64,000 nucleotides of DNA from Morchella semilibera (GCA_009192285.1 WBVU01000003.1:124001-188000), one strand, 5' to 3'; shown: positions 19,172 to 31,640, counted from the stretch's first letter. Notes: generated by a model from the sequence alone, not told the origin. Translations and numbers: made by a program.

Positions 19172-21900
19172 CTATCTTGAACGGGCGACCCCTCCCGAGT
19201 CGTTATACCAATATTCCGAGCGCTCCTGGATGCCGTTCACCAGACTAGCTGCCAAACTATCTCCATAAAAGTAGTTCCTTGAACCGTCCATATTGCAGTT
19301 TTGATCTTGCAAAGAACCATGGTTTTGTCGCGGCTCATCATCTAGATTTGGGCGGAGCTCTGGTGGTGGGCTTCCGATATGCCTCAATGAAGTGAGGGCT
19401 TCTGCAGAGCTCAAAGGGGGCGTATGTGATATTGAACCATCTTGTAGATACTCCCACGATGTCCTTTTGTCGACTTGTCTTGTTGGTGTGGATCGGATCA
19501 CGGCTTGAGGTGTTTTACTACTACCCTGATGCGGACACAAATGGCTAGTATGGTAGTTGACGGTCGTCGGATTTACGTTCATTGAAGCGTCAAAAGTATT
19601 CAGTAGGCTAGGTGTGTCTAAATGCCTGTAAGGTGCTGCTTGTGAGGTTTCTAGGGGTTTGAAGGTGCTTCCTGAAGGCAATTTGTGATAAAGATCGGGA
19701 GGCTGAGGTTGGATCAAGAGATGGCCATTACAAGCTTGGGTGCTTTGTTGATATTGAGATGAAACCGGTAGTGCTTGGTCATATTCAAGGTTTATACACA
19801 TACCGGGCTCATTCCTAGGATGTAGAGTAGATATTTCCTGGGTATCATATGTTGAAACCGCTCTCCTGGGCGTTGGAGATTCGGGGGGTCCTATAGCCAC
19901 TGATTGATTGCATTCTGGGACACACAGCGCCGGTCGCTGGTGAGAGATCTGGTAGCTATGCTCGGCGGTGAAGTCCGGGGGAGCATTCCGAGGCAGATTA
20001 TCAGTTTGAAGGCTACTGGGGCTTGGCTTAAGCGAGGGCGTTATTCCAGATGTGTCCGGCGAGCTGATGGGAGATTGTTTCTGGGGAGGGCGGGGGGTGA
20101 ATAGGAATTTTTCCACAAAAAAGCTCTCGATCTCTGACCTTGGCCTGGACCCGTCGTCTACACCCAAATATGAGTACATGATACATTAAATATCCCTGGA
20201 AAGAATAATTATACCTGGACCAAAATTCACTTCAGGATGGTTTTCAGAGAACTTTCTGTAGAGGGGCGACTCGTAGTACTCTCCAATTATCGATGGCCAG
20301 CGCGGCTCCAGGTATTCAAGAAAAGACCCAGAGATATCAGGGGCGGCCTTTCGACAAGCCATATCTTTTGGAAGATATTAGTACTGGATAACGGCAGTAT
20401 AGACTAGTGATATAGCGAACTTACAGATTTTCCCTTGTGAAAAGCTTGACACATCGGCTCCAATTTGCACTTTAAATATTTCTTCCCAAGTGGCACGCGC
20501 ATTTCTTTTTAGAAGATCGGCTTTCTCTTTGTCCTCGTGGGAAACTGTATCAAAACTTTGCTTCTGGCACTTATGTGATCCCTTATGCGCTGTTACCTGC
20601 CCTGCATCTCCTCGATAGCCACATATTTCGCACTGTACAGGCTTTGTATGTGTACGTTGTATGTGTTGCCTTTCACGGTTTTTCGAGTTAGCTTCCCACT
20701 ACACATAAAACCGGGGTCTATTTGACTTTGACTTACGGCATTTTAGGAATATGTTTTAATGTGCATGAGTGGAACAACGATCCCCCCTGAGCGAATTCTC
20801 TTCGGGAAGGATCGGCCACATACTCTGGACATAGCTGCGGCACACATGGGCTATGTAGTTTCTTCCCTTGTCTATCGTCGCTCTCCCCATAATCCTCCCC
20901 ATCTTCATTCTCAGGATTCTCAGGACTTAAACGTTTCCTTTTCCTCCCATTACCTTTCATATCCTTACTATAAGCATTACTTGAACTTTCCCCGGCCATT
21001 TTCGGTACATGCTCCCTTTCCCCCTTGTCTGAACACTCCACTCCACACGGAGAGGCATCGGTTTCCCCCCCTAAGGTAGAAGAATCCCCATCCAACATAA
21101 TCTGGGACGAAAGCGGGCTAGGCAAAGTGCAAAGAATATCGTTGTCACTAGCGATACTGCATTCCCCATGCCCTGATTGTAATACTGAACCGACGCTAGC
21201 TGCGTCGGATGGGTGACGCCGATCGTCCATCTCCAAAGAGGATTCCTCCACAGGGTATAAGTTGTGATTGGTGATATATATAGGTAGATGATCACTGGTA
21301 TTGGCGACGTTGTCATGTTTAGGCCTTTGTGACTTTCGGGTACTGCAGAATTGACTGTCTGTATTATTAGATGACTGTTGTGGTACGGTCTCTCCTACCT
21401 CAAGGGACGAGGACCTCTGGGTGGTCTTATCGTCCTCAAGTGCATTATGGAAGTTTCCTGTGGCTGACAGGCTAGCAACCCAAAACGTACACACATATAT
21501 GTATTAGCCTAGTTACCCCAACATCTCACTAGAAAAGAGGATTTAAGGATATATTACTTACCTTATTCTCGGGCTCGGGCTTTTCTGGTCATCGCCGGGA
21601 GTACGTTCACACTCTTGATGTTTTTGAACTTGGTTCAACACGGTCTTTACGTTGTCCCATGGGTCATTCGATGCACCCCATGCTTTTACGCGTCGAAATG
21701 GGTGTATATCTGCACAGAGGTAAATAGAGTCCTGGTCTCTATTGTCCAAGTCTTTTAGCCCAGAGCCCGGTAAGAAAAAGGTGGAAATAGCCTTTAACGC
21801 GGGTTACTTACGAATATGGTGAATCTATTTCCATAGGGCTACTCTCCGGGTTACTGCTGGAGTTGTATAGGTGCTCTGGTTCACTGAAGAGCTCCTCCAT
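19172..21900 (-). CDS. C2H2-like zinc-finger protein, paralogue A (793 aa, six exons)
   Basis: Exons 21900-21812, 21738-21562, 21471-20737, 20669-20425, 20364-20215, 20157-19172; all phases close. Exons 1-3 are Ser/Asp/Glu-rich with a basic patch (NGRKRKRL) that may be a nuclear signal. The conserved core spans the exon 3/4 junction: a CPEY...C...H stretch, then QHIQRTHTKPVQCEICGY and a second His/Cys pair (AHKGSHKC). This order (CPxY, Cys, H-x3-H, C-x2-C, H, C) is that of a widespread fungal C2H2-like family of unknown function. Exon 5 holds a second conserved block (YRKFSENHP). The last exon is a 328-residue Pro/Ser/Gln-rich disordered tail. Probably nuclear; DNA or protein binding is not shown. 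Paralogues B and C lie at 32.2-34.6 and 61.5-63.4 kb. Confidence 0.85.
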
Positions 21901-23739
21901 TGTTTCGTCCCCTTGATCTGGCCAAGAAGCTTGTACAATGTTATGAAAGATGGTGACTGATTATACAGATAGCTGTATAGGTGTAGGGAGAGGCTATATC
22001 AACAGACTGGGTGAGTTGAAAATATATGGATTCGTATGATTGAACTCGGACCCTACTTATTGTAACCTCTTATAAAAATCCCTTATGATCTTTATAGAAG
22101 TTTTCAAGTCCCAATGCCGTTTAAAGCCAAGCTAAAGCGGGCCATGCGGGTAGAACTCGCGTTCTATATTCCGCTAGTAGTTGGAATATGAGCGCTCGAG
22201 AACAGCTTGGAACATGAGCACCCAATTGTCTCTGCACAGCACGTCCTTTCGATGTACATCTAGAGTGCACATAATCCAATCCCGGCATGGAAAGATAGAC
22301 CCTGCTTGATTGTGGCCTTCAGGGACGAGACTCAATTGCTGAGAGAATTCCGACTTGTGGAGTTGACTAAGCTCACCAACCAGAGTCAGTTCTTCAGCGA
22401 TTCACTAGCGCCGGAACGAGTAACCCACTGGGATTCGACAAACTGAACTTCTCCGGAAGTGTGCCTTTGAGCTCGAGTAATGTGCCTTGAAGAAAGCGAA
22501 ATTTCTGTTGAGTTGCATTAATAGTTAGCTAATAGGTTTTTAATAGTCTCGTACCCATCTCCCACGGGCAGCTTGCTGCTCACCGTAGGGTTTCCTGAGC
22601 GCATATTCGGAGCTAGCCACATGGACCGGGGCGATGTCTGATGGGTAAGTGATCAAAACAACAATCCAACGGGGCCAACCACCTGGCCCCGGAGAAGATC
22701 GTGATAGCCTGCGCTTCAAGATGTTACGGTTTTTCAGAGGGGATATGGGTGGGGATTTGCAGTTTGGGTAGCCATCATGCAGCAAAGATGGATAGCTAAA
22801 GTTAGGAGAGGGCCTGGGATTGGACAATCGATAACACTGAGGAATATTCACTTGTATCGTGTCGGCCTTGTGGTTTCTATGAGTGACGGGGTTGCTTTTG
22901 TTATCGATTTCTCTTTCAACCTAAAGCCCTTACTGCCCCAATCATGAACAACTCCGATCAGTTCTAGCTGTCTTTCTCGACTCTTTGGAATGAAAACCGA
23001 TATTTCTCACAATATCTAGACAAGGGGTAGCACGTATTCAACACCTCTTCCCGGTATGCCTTGAATTACGATCATGTAATTCATAGCGGGCGCAGCCTTT
23101 ACGCATTCAGACCTCGCAGCGTGAGGTTCTCTAGAACTCTAGAATTGTTGGGGCTGTGAAACCTTAAAGTTAGTCAGTCTCTATAGTGTGAAAAATCTAG
23201 GTGTAAGCTTATCAACTAGTAGACTCATTATTCATAACCTTTGTGAATATGAGTGAATCTGCAGGTGCAAATGCTAGATGTTGTTCGATGGTATGTATAG
23301 ATCAAAGCGTGTTTGAGAACATCATGGAGTTAGTGATAAGGGGATTGGATGCGGCATAATTAATACTTTCAGGGGGCCTTCCTTGTACTGGACGTGGGGC
23401 TGATGAAAGCATGAGCTTCCAAAGAAAAAAAGAAAGAAAAAAAAAAGAAAAAAAAAACCGGAACGCCTTGGCTCACGATGCGGGGTCAGGGGGAGCACGA
23501 GAGTTTCTCTCTGTGACACAGGGCTGGAAGTGGTAGTAAGTAAAGGGCACCACGGTACATGTACCCACTACAAAAGGTAAGTATGGGGGAGCGGATGCAC
23601 GCTCGCTCATGGGGTGATCGATGGTGAACCGTTCCGTACGGCGGTAAGGGCGTTGGGGCCGGGAGGGGGCCCGCTTTGTGACGTCGACGTCAGCCCCTAA
23701 TTAATACTACAGGTGCCTCTATCAGATCAGCTACTTGTA

Positions 23740-23821
23740 CAAGGCTCTGGCACTAAGTGAGTGAACAAAATTGGGCGTTGATAGGTGAGAATCCGTTCAC
23801 TCACTGAATCCCAGACCCTTG
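23740..23821. mobile_element. 82-bp MITE, copy 1
   Basis: Terminal inverted repeats of about 27 nt begin CAAGGCTCTGG and continue to AGTGAGTGAAC. The element is flanked by TA on both sides, as expected for Tc1/mariner-type insertion. A second copy of exactly the same length lies at 35476-35557; the two differ at about four positions, all transitions. Confidence 0.8.
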
Positions 23822-24636
23822 TACGCTCCCACAGCCACGCTTTGAAGGGTTGTGGTGGCAGATTGATAGGCACAACAGCGGGTACGTATATATCGACATA
23901 GGATAGCCTTCCCCTTAAGCCTCCCAACTCCCGCTCGCTTACTTATGACACCCGAAAATACGTAGCACCAATTATCTCCGCTTGATAGGATCCTGATTTA
24001 TTGGGGAAGGTTATAGATAATGCTTCACGAGAAGTAAGACATTCGTATGATAGATTCCAACACCGAACTCTACGCTTGCTTGACTGTGTTTGTATCGGTC
24101 CCCGAGTTGAGATAATCAATGGCTTTAGTAATCCAGTTTGAAGGTTGATCCCGTAGAGGGCCCAAATCATTACATATCCAATTATTGAGGTTCAACACTT
24201 GACTGGAACTCGGTCGTAAAATATTTGTTGGGTTCTTGACGGACCAGTATGTACATATTTGAAAACCCTCTGTAGACCATCATCACACGTACACGGTTGA
24301 AACTAGTGCAACATGCCGGCACTAAGGTGACGATAAGCTACTTAATAAATGGTCCCTCAAGCCACGCGTACGTACGCAATCCAGGTCTGCACGGTGCACA
24401 GACAAATACATAATCATGGTAGACTATCATCTTTGAATCGATGGGGAGGTTGTGTAATTGAATCATTCTGTCTAATTTGGTGGGGTACTAGAATCTTATC
24501 AAACTAAGTCTTTGTAGTTTCGATTGAGGACTAGTATTTATTAGGGTTGAAGACAAAACGGTGACCCTTCGCCTCTGCATTCCGTCCCGCAACCCGTGTG
24601 GGTAATGACAATTCTATCTTTCCTTTCCGGACACAC

Positions 24637-24960
24637 TTACCCGGAGAACACCTCCTGCCATGAGTTGATAGGGCTGTTAATTATAAAGGCACGTTTCTCT
24701 TCTTTCCCCCACAATGGCACCTGCTCTGCACCTCGCACCTCATATGTCCGTTGATTTCCACCTGGTATAAGAGTTGCTCCGGTTTGATCAACATTTATAA
24801 TCATGGTCTCATGTATATTATGATTAATTATTGTAAAGACCATTCGGAAGAATGTTTGTTCGTATTTGTATTCCATCTTTGTTGGTCACTAGATTTATCT
24901 ACCCAATTATCAACGGTACTAGCTGCCAATGCATCAAATTTGTGGTCAAGAAAATAAGAG
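24637..24960 (-). pseudogene. Fragment of a DDE-superfamily DNA transposase
   Basis: The minus-strand frame encodes IINVDQTGATLIPGG followed by a G-x-EQVPLWGKEEKRAF segment. This is the region around the first catalytic Asp in pogo/CENP-B-like (DDE_1) and related fungal transposases. A short upstream stretch in another frame (FDALAASTVDNWVD, about 24880-24955) resembles the preceding part of such proteins. The later catalytic D and E/D blocks are absent, so this is a truncated remnant of a plain DNA transposon. It may be the decayed relative of the source of the local TA-flanked MITEs, but no terminal repeats were found around it. Confidence 0.6.
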
Positions 24961-26264
24961 TTTCACTGTAGCTCGAGCACTAAAGTCTGATTTTATGACA
25001 GCCGAGTTAATCGATGGCCATGTGAGAGGATGATGCCAGTTGATACGGCTTCGTGATGGCGGTACATAATAAAGAATTGTTGCTGGGGCTATCGTTCTGC
25101 TTTGTCTGGCTGCTGACCCGTTGGCTACGGTTCAGTCCCAAAGTATGTTTTAGATAGATACAGACCTAGTGGTTGTGGTGGTTCACCGGTTACGGTTTTT
25201 TCTATTCCTAGTTAAACTCTTTTTCTATTTATATCCCGTACCCCTAGTTGGATTTCCTTTTCTTCTTTCTCTGCTGACTTCGTACTTCTTTGTTGCTCTA
25301 ACTTGTTTCTTAATCGATCACGTTCCAATTTCCCAGTAGATTCATTAGGGAACTGGGTTCTCCTATCCGGAGTTTCTTGCGTCTAACTAACTGCAGTAGA
25401 AAGTGATGACTGCCGGGTTTGAAGTAGTGGATAGGAATAAAAAGGGTCACGACTGTGAAGCTTTGTATAAAAAGTGGGTAGCCCCCTCGTACTCTACATA
25501 CTATTGAAGCCCCAAAATGTTTCTAACCATTGCTATACAAACCACAGATTCTGTCAGCCAGCCCTGTCCGAATGAATTCTACCTGACAGTGCAAATGGCT
25601 GCCCCAAATTAGTTGACTGCTATAGTACTCTCCAAAATAGTAAATCAGAAGTAGCCCCCCAACCGGCCCCAAGTCCAACCACATACACGGCGGGCTCGGA
25701 GAATGTTTATCGCGAATTAGGGGCTCAGAAAGGTCTGTATATCTTCTAATAGCTTTCGGTATGTTAGTTCTTTAGAGCTAGATAAATTATATATATATAT
25801 ATTGGTGTGGTTGGTGCTGTAGTATTTTTTTTGTATTAGCTCAACGTCAGAGTATATGGTCTTCTACTACCGTAAAAACTCGACACGAACGGGGCCGGGC
25901 TGGAATACTGTACTCTCACTGGTTAGAATCATGCAAATTTACTCTTTTGGTGGTGGTAATTGAGGCTCAATTGATGATCAACACCCCTTCGACAAATAAG
26001 AAAACAATATTCACCCTGCGGTCTCAGCCCGGTTATTGTTGAGTTTTTGCAGTACTCAATCCATTACGGCCCGGGCACGAATCAGTCCCGAGTGAACTAC
26101 ATACGCAAGTCGGGTTATGCCCGGCCAAGAGGCGACAAGCTTTGACGGAAACCCGAAGAGAAGGACACCCTTAATATAATCAAGATTAGGGGAACACGCT
26201 GCTGTTGAAATATACATGCATATGTGTATATAAATAGGATCAGCTGGCATGATCGATTTGTCTA

Positions 26265-26398
26265 CTCGGGGCAGGTAAAAAGTACCGGACAATAGAGGTT
26301 TTTGGTTCACCAATGGGTGCGCGTACTAGGCGAGAACTACTGCAAAAAAAGCCCAGAGACAAAACTTGCATTGTCCGGTACTATTTACCTGCCCCGAG
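26265..26398. mobile_element. 134-bp inverted-repeat element with CTCGGGGCAGG ends
   Basis: TA-flanked element with 29-nt terminal inverted repeats beginning CTCGGGGCAGGTAAA and ending near CCGGACAAT; the arms differ at one position. No coding capacity. Lies about 210 nt upstream of the lectin gene, so it may sit in its promoter. High arm identity suggests recent insertion. Confidence 0.7.
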
Positions 26399-26609
26399 TA
26401 GAACGCTGCAGGTCTGACTTTACGGGGCGAACCGCGCGGGGTAACGCGGGGTAGTTTAAGCGAATGATCAGCCCGTACGTAGCACTGGTTCATGGGGAGG
26501 GGGGAGGGGTATTAAGAGGGAGGGGTTTCCCCGCTGAATACACGAAGTCTCTCCTACCTATACTACTCAGCCCGCGACAGCACGATAAAACCAATTCAAG
26601 ATAAGCAAC

Positions 26610-27114
26610 ATGTCTGGCCCGGTTGTTTACTATCGTTTGACGAATGACTATAACGGATCTAGCTGGGCACTCGATGTCGTCCCTGACAATTCGGGCGAAC
26701 TTAGCATAGCAAGAGCCGGTGATTTCTCTGGACAATACTGGAAGCTTGTCCCCGTGGACGGTCAAGCGAACAAGTTCTACCTACGAACGCTATACAAGGG
26801 AGACGAGCTTTCCCTTGATATCATCAACGATGGCACAAATGACAGAGTCCACCTTGCGAAAACGGGTAACTACACCGGGCAATTTTGGACGTTGACGAAG
26901 GTTAGACCCGAGGGTACGACGTTCCGGTTAAGTACAGACTTCACGGGTCCGGATAAGTTTCTTGATGTCTTTAGGTATGCTCTCCGCCTCCCCGTGAATT
27001 GTGGATAGGGCTGACTCGTGAGTTTGGTATAGTGACAAGATGAAGCCGAGAATGGCGGCTGGAAATGCAACTGGGATGCATTGGGAGCTGACTGTGACGA
27101 GGATTGGGAGTTGA
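26610..27114 (+). CDS. Ricin-B-like beta-trefoil lectin (148 aa, two exons)
   Basis: Exons 26610-26974 and 27033-27114, with a 58-nt intron (donor GTATGC, acceptor GTATAG) and closing phase. Three beta-trefoil repeats are visible. Repeat 1 has YRLTNDYNG...SWALDV...GQYWKLVPV, repeat 2 FYLRTLYKG...LSLDI...GQFWTLTKV, and repeat 3 FRLSTDFTG...KFLDVFSD...HWELTV. The QxW-type motif is kept in repeats 1 and 2 and altered to MHW in 3. This matches small fungal RICIN-domain lectins that bind glycans, often abundant in fruiting bodies or sclerotia and sometimes toxic to grazers. No signal peptide, so cytosolic storage or unconventional release is likely. Sugar specificity is not predictable from this. 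Confidence 0.85.
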
Positions 27115-27424
27115 AGGTGGAGGGTATATAAAGTACATTAAGTACTTATGTACTTTAACGCTCGAACACATATCCATATGAGCCTTGTATAAGGAAGCCT
27201 GAATTAAACCTTTTTTTCGATTTTGACCTTATATTTTTTTTTGGAGTTCTTTAAATGCTATGGTGTATGGGGGGGGGGAAGCTTATGATGATAATGCCTA
27301 TATAGAATTGTCCTATAGAGTCAGGTAGGAACTGTTTGTCCTATGGTGGTCGGGCAGGAGCTATAGAGGTGCCGGGTAGGATATAGTTCGTTCTATAAAA
27401 GTATTATTTACCAATTAATCCAAT

Positions 27425-27490
27425 TAATACTTAGCTTAGTGGGTAAAATGTGTTGCATGTTGTTAGGTATTAGGTTTGAATCTCATTCTG
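27425..27490 (+). pseudogene. tRNA-like remnant (A and B box)
   Basis: TAGCTTAGTGGG at 27432-27443 fits the tRNA A-box consensus. GGTTTGAATCT at 27473-27483 fits a B box with one C-to-T change, 41 nt downstream as in an intronless tRNA. The acceptor and T stems do not pair, so no functional tRNA. It could be a decayed tRNA or the head of a tRNA-derived SINE. Confidence 0.35.
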
Positions 27491-28476
27491 ATCGTTCCTG
27501 TCTTTGCTGCCTAGCTGAAAGGTTCCTTCTGATAGGATTATAGTACAGCAATGGTGTACGATCCCTCTTAACGTAGCTTCCCTTCCAGTCACGGAAGTGG
27601 TCCTTTGTCAATACATGTATGCTTCTAGTACCTATACCACTAATATGCAAACAATCCTAACCAATAGAGATGCTTCCTGATGACGATGGACAAGCTTATA
27701 CTATTTAGATTAGAAAGGAAGATGATTGGACTAAGATGTGGGATCGGTATTTGCTTCCTCAAATGTATCTACCATGTTATTTAAGAACATATAGATGGCC
27801 CCGTTTGGCCAAAATCTCAGCCCCCCCGGACCTTTGTCACCTTGTCCCAAGGACCATATACGTACGTGACTCTAATTGCTTTCTGTTTTCGGAAGGCCAC
27901 TGGTTCTTTGGATCTTGGGACAAAGCTCTACGAGGTTTACAATTGCAAATACAACTGAAATTGGTAGGGGAGATACCAAGACGATTGTATTGTATATAAG
28001 TGAAAGTGCACTAGATTTCTCGATATAATGTCAGGTTTGAGGGATACGAGGACTAGAGGAACGTGCGATGAGCATGCGTACGCAGATGAGGGAAATTCTC
28101 AAATTCTACCCATCTCATCCCAGGCTACATACATAAGACATGTTTGGATCTCATGAAATGCGTTAGTATAGCAGCTTACTCGTGTAGTTGAGATAAGGTT
28201 TAGCCTAATACGTTACATGGAGTAGTCGAGGGCTCTTTAGTGAACGCTAGATAAGCCTCTCGCTAAACCTCGTGCAGAGCACATATACAAGGTATGTGGG
28301 TTTCTTGTGTTAGGATTTTACATATAATCAAGTCCAGGGCCAAATTTAGTAAAATCTGTTGGGTGTCAATCAAAGGCATTGCAATGTAAGAAATCCTCGC
28401 CCGTTTACAGTTAAACACACTCTACAATCGATGGGACCAGTGAGTGCTATAGGGGTAGATCCAGAACCCCTATTAA

Positions 28477-28490
28477 GCCCTTTGCGCAAA
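28477..28490. repeat. Solo copy of the CCCTTTGCGCAAA element end
   Basis: GCCCTTTGCGCAAA, identical to the terminal repeat of the element at 6457-6546, followed by an AGACTCCAGAGTCT palindrome. No opposite end found nearby. Confidence 0.5.
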
Positions 28491-29191
28491 AGACTCCAGA
28501 GTCTTTTTTTTCCCTACTTGTGTTATTGGTTGATGGGAGGATAGGCACCAATCACCGGAAAAAGACTCGTGCGAAGGCACCTAGGGTACGTTCAAAGGGT
28601 CAACTAAACCGTCTGATTGGTTGCTCCATCCGTCTTGCTACCACTACTACCCTAGCCCTATTTTGCATTAAACCCGGTCCGGGCCTTGGTTCGAGAGTTG
28701 ACGGTAGTAAGCGGGGGTCTGATTTGTCGAAGATTACTAATATAAACAATAAATTACTTACCTATGATACTTCTTCCAAGGGCGCTATCTACTATCACCT
28801 GAGCTAAAAATTTGCAGGGCTACATGTAGAATGATGTAGTTGTGGTCCTATTAGAAAAGGGTCCTGGCTTGAGAACTCAAGATCATGACTTAAAACACGG
28901 GCTACCAACTCGTATCATGCATGGCCCCCACCCCGAAGGGTGAACATTTTCAGTGATCACGACACGCTATGGCAGTTATGGGATATTTTGTAGTTTGCTG
29001 ATTAATCATTGCAAGCTCCATTTGTGCACGGCCTGGTCTGAAGGCGGAACTTGGGATCGATAATTAGCATGTTTACTCAAATTTCTGGTTAAGATATAGC
29101 AAGTTGGGTGATTATGAACGTATATTACTAGTGACTACTCCCTATTAATAGCACTAGGCTCGGTCACCAGGAGCTACTCTACTATGGAATA

Positions 29192-29358
29192 CAGTACCAA
29201 AAAGGGGATGTAATAGATACCATAGCAATACGGTATCGTGAAAAACTTCCGAATTAAATCGGAATTTCGCATTATACCATAGCAATGCTGTAGCAATACC
29301 GGAGTGTCATGGTATTCTGACAGATAAGGTACTAGATATACCCGCTTTTTTGGTACTG
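29192..29358. mobile_element. 167-bp TA-flanked MITE with CAGTACCAAAAA ends
   Basis: Left end TA|CAGTACCAAAAAGGGG and right end (inverted) TA|CAGTACCAAAAAAGCG. Similarity extends to about 30 nt with several differences. CAGT termini plus TA duplication are typical of Tc1/mariner and pogo elements. The interior holds a further small palindrome (TTCCGAATTAAATCGGAA). No coding capacity. Confidence 0.7.
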
Positions 29359-30150
29359 TATATATAATAAAATTGCTTATTGTGTAGTATTCATGGGTAC
29401 ATGACGTACTTGCATATCCATTATGTACCACTGGCGCAACCAGCAGAATACACCAAAGGGCACAGAACCCTGAAGGCTGAGAGTTCTCTCTTTTCCCGGT
29501 ATCTGATTCGGTGCCTGCACGGGTGAAAAAAAGAAAAGGTGGATGTGAGAGTAGTGAACCCTTTTTTTTGCGCACGTATGGTTGGGGACACCTGTAATCG
29601 GAGCATTTGTGACATTGATTACCGAAGATCACTTCCCTAATCGGGTAATTATTTAATTATTTTAGGCCGAGATTATGTGTCAGGATGTGCCAAGACTATG
29701 ATTTGGGAGCTGTAGACCCATTGAGCTTACCGATTGGGATAAATAAGTCCAGATCGGGCAATATATCTGTCCAAAATAGGCAATTACTGGTGTGACATTC
29801 GTTTGGCTCCCCACCAAAAACCCAACTTTTGGAAATTTAATAACTCCACCACAACGAAAGATAGAATTTATCTGGCTCTATTAAGTTGTAGAGAAGAAGC
29901 AGTTATATCACCCAATAGAGAGAAAAATAATTTAGGGTGTGGTTGGGGAAAGTCATTAGCGGTTGAAGTTGACCCTCGAAAGTGGTCAGGTTACAGGAGT
30001 CCCCAACCATATATGTATGTATTTACCAGTTGAGACATTGCGCATATGCAGGAAGGCGCTTGTGGAAGGCGCTTGTGGAAGGCCGGTTGGGGACCTCTTA
30101 ACCCGCTTCCCCTCACTCGCAATTCGTACTTTAGATGTCCTGCCGCGTTC

Positions 30151-30173
30151 TTTTTTTTTTTTTTTTTTTTTTT
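30151..30173. repeat. Poly-T tract
   Basis: Uninterrupted run of about 23 T. It could be the reverse-oriented tail of a retroposed sequence, but no source was identified. Confidence 0.8.
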
Positions 30174-31049
30174 TTGAGCTGTTGGTCGCTCTTAAACTGC
30201 GCGTCTTCTTTTTTTCTCCCTCCTCTCAACAAACCACATGCTATCTCCTAGTAGGCAAGAAACCGCCATATATGCAACCTACCCGGCAGGCAAACGATAT
30301 CGGCGGTTATTTGGGCCTTGATACCATTACCAACATCACGAACAGCCAGATGTCACAAGTCTATACTTTTATTCCCCTTACCACTTTTACTCTCACCAAA
30401 GCATGCCCAGAAAGAACAAAAGCCAGACGATAATCAAACCATTCTCGGTGCCTCTGCAAGCATCCATGGAACTCCTAAACAAATCATCCTCTGGCATGTT
30501 ACTAAATCCAGCTAGCTGGCGTGCTAATAATTGCCAGGGAATAAAGACTAGGAATTTCCCTACCCTTACCTAAGGCCGTGTCGACGTACCATTCCCTCAT
30601 CAAACCACTCGACGCATTTACGGCAGCTCTAGCGCCCAGAGCCCGCGGAACTTCTTGACGGTCTTGTTGCACCTTACCTTCAGAGGCCCAGTCTACCTGG
30701 TGGCATTCGAGAGTACTGGTGCCGTCTATGCTCTTTTTACTAAGTGGGATTTTGAATAGGTTAATGAAGCCTCCTTTGCTTAGCTGTGTTATTAGAAAGG
30801 CATACCTAGATCTTTCTGGAATACTTACGAAAACCAAGCCCTCGCCTCCGGAGAGCCCGGGGTAGGTAGTATTCTCTCCGAGAACGAATCTCTTACTCTA
30901 TTTGTGTTACAAAACCCTCGAAGCGTATTGTAAAGCTTAGTGAGCTGGATCCTTTATGGAGGTCATTTGTATTTTTATAAAAAGGGCTTTCAACATTTAC
31001 CTTTCTCTCAGATATGTTTTTGTGTCCTATGTTCTATATCTCGGTTTTT

Positions 31050-31140
31050 GATATATATACATCTTGATATAGATATATACAATTACTCTTGATGTATATA
31101 CATGAACTTTTGATGTATATACTTTTGATGTATATAAATT
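31050..31140. repeat. AT-rich short tandem array (TTTTGATGTATATAC-like)
   Basis: At least four degenerate copies of a 15-20 nt unit built on TTGATGTATATAC. The array is strongly AT-rich. Confidence 0.7.
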
Positions 31141-31297
31141 TGATACAGGGCTTCGTTATCTTAACATACTTACTTACAGGCCAATAGATGTCTTTTATAT
31201 GCTCAATAAAACAATTAAATACGTGTGTACCGTCCTAGACACACGGTTGACTGTGCTTAGAAGCAACACGTTACAATATTATGTATTCCCAACAAAC

Positions 31298-31640
31298 GAG
31301 TGACATTTTATGACTTTAAAGGATTGATTGATTGATACTTCATATATGTATGTAGCCCGTAGGCCATGGATAGAACCTTTCCTCCCTCCGGAGGTAGGGT
31401 ACTCTTCCTCCCCAATTAGAATAAACAACAAACACAAAGGAAAACACAACAGAGAAACACAAAACCACAACCACAGAAAAGCAAACACCACGCACCCACA
31501 ACACAAAAACAATCGCCTCAACCCAAAGCACCCTCTATACCCACCGCCCCATTCTCACTCTCCTACTTCCTCTTAGTTTCGCCCTGCCTGATGCGCCCAC
31601 TTTCTCGAGACTCATCATTCACCAGGCTCACTCATACTCA
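31298..31640. repeat. Dispersed CA-rich repeat, copy 1
   Basis: Shares ordered conserved blocks with 45225-45520: ATATATGTATGTAGCCCGTA followed by GGCCATGG, a middle block ACAAAGGAAAA with CAA/ACA-rich sequence, and an end block TCTCGAGACTCATCATTC. Both copies begin next to a 17-nt ATCACTCG motif. No coding capacity; element class unknown. Confidence 0.55.

Larger units (their letters stand above)
21901..26609. other. Gene-poor, repeat-bearing interval
   Basis: 4.7 kb without an intact gene. Contains an 82-bp MITE (23740-23821), a DDE transposase fragment (24637-24960) and an inverted-repeat element (26265-26398). The remainder is AT-rich and shows no frame I would support. Confidence 0.6.

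Noticed and set aside
27815-27935. Inverted CTTGTCCCAAG-type sequences about 90 nt apart
   Set aside because: Arms are short with many mismatches and have no TA ends; not convincing as an element.
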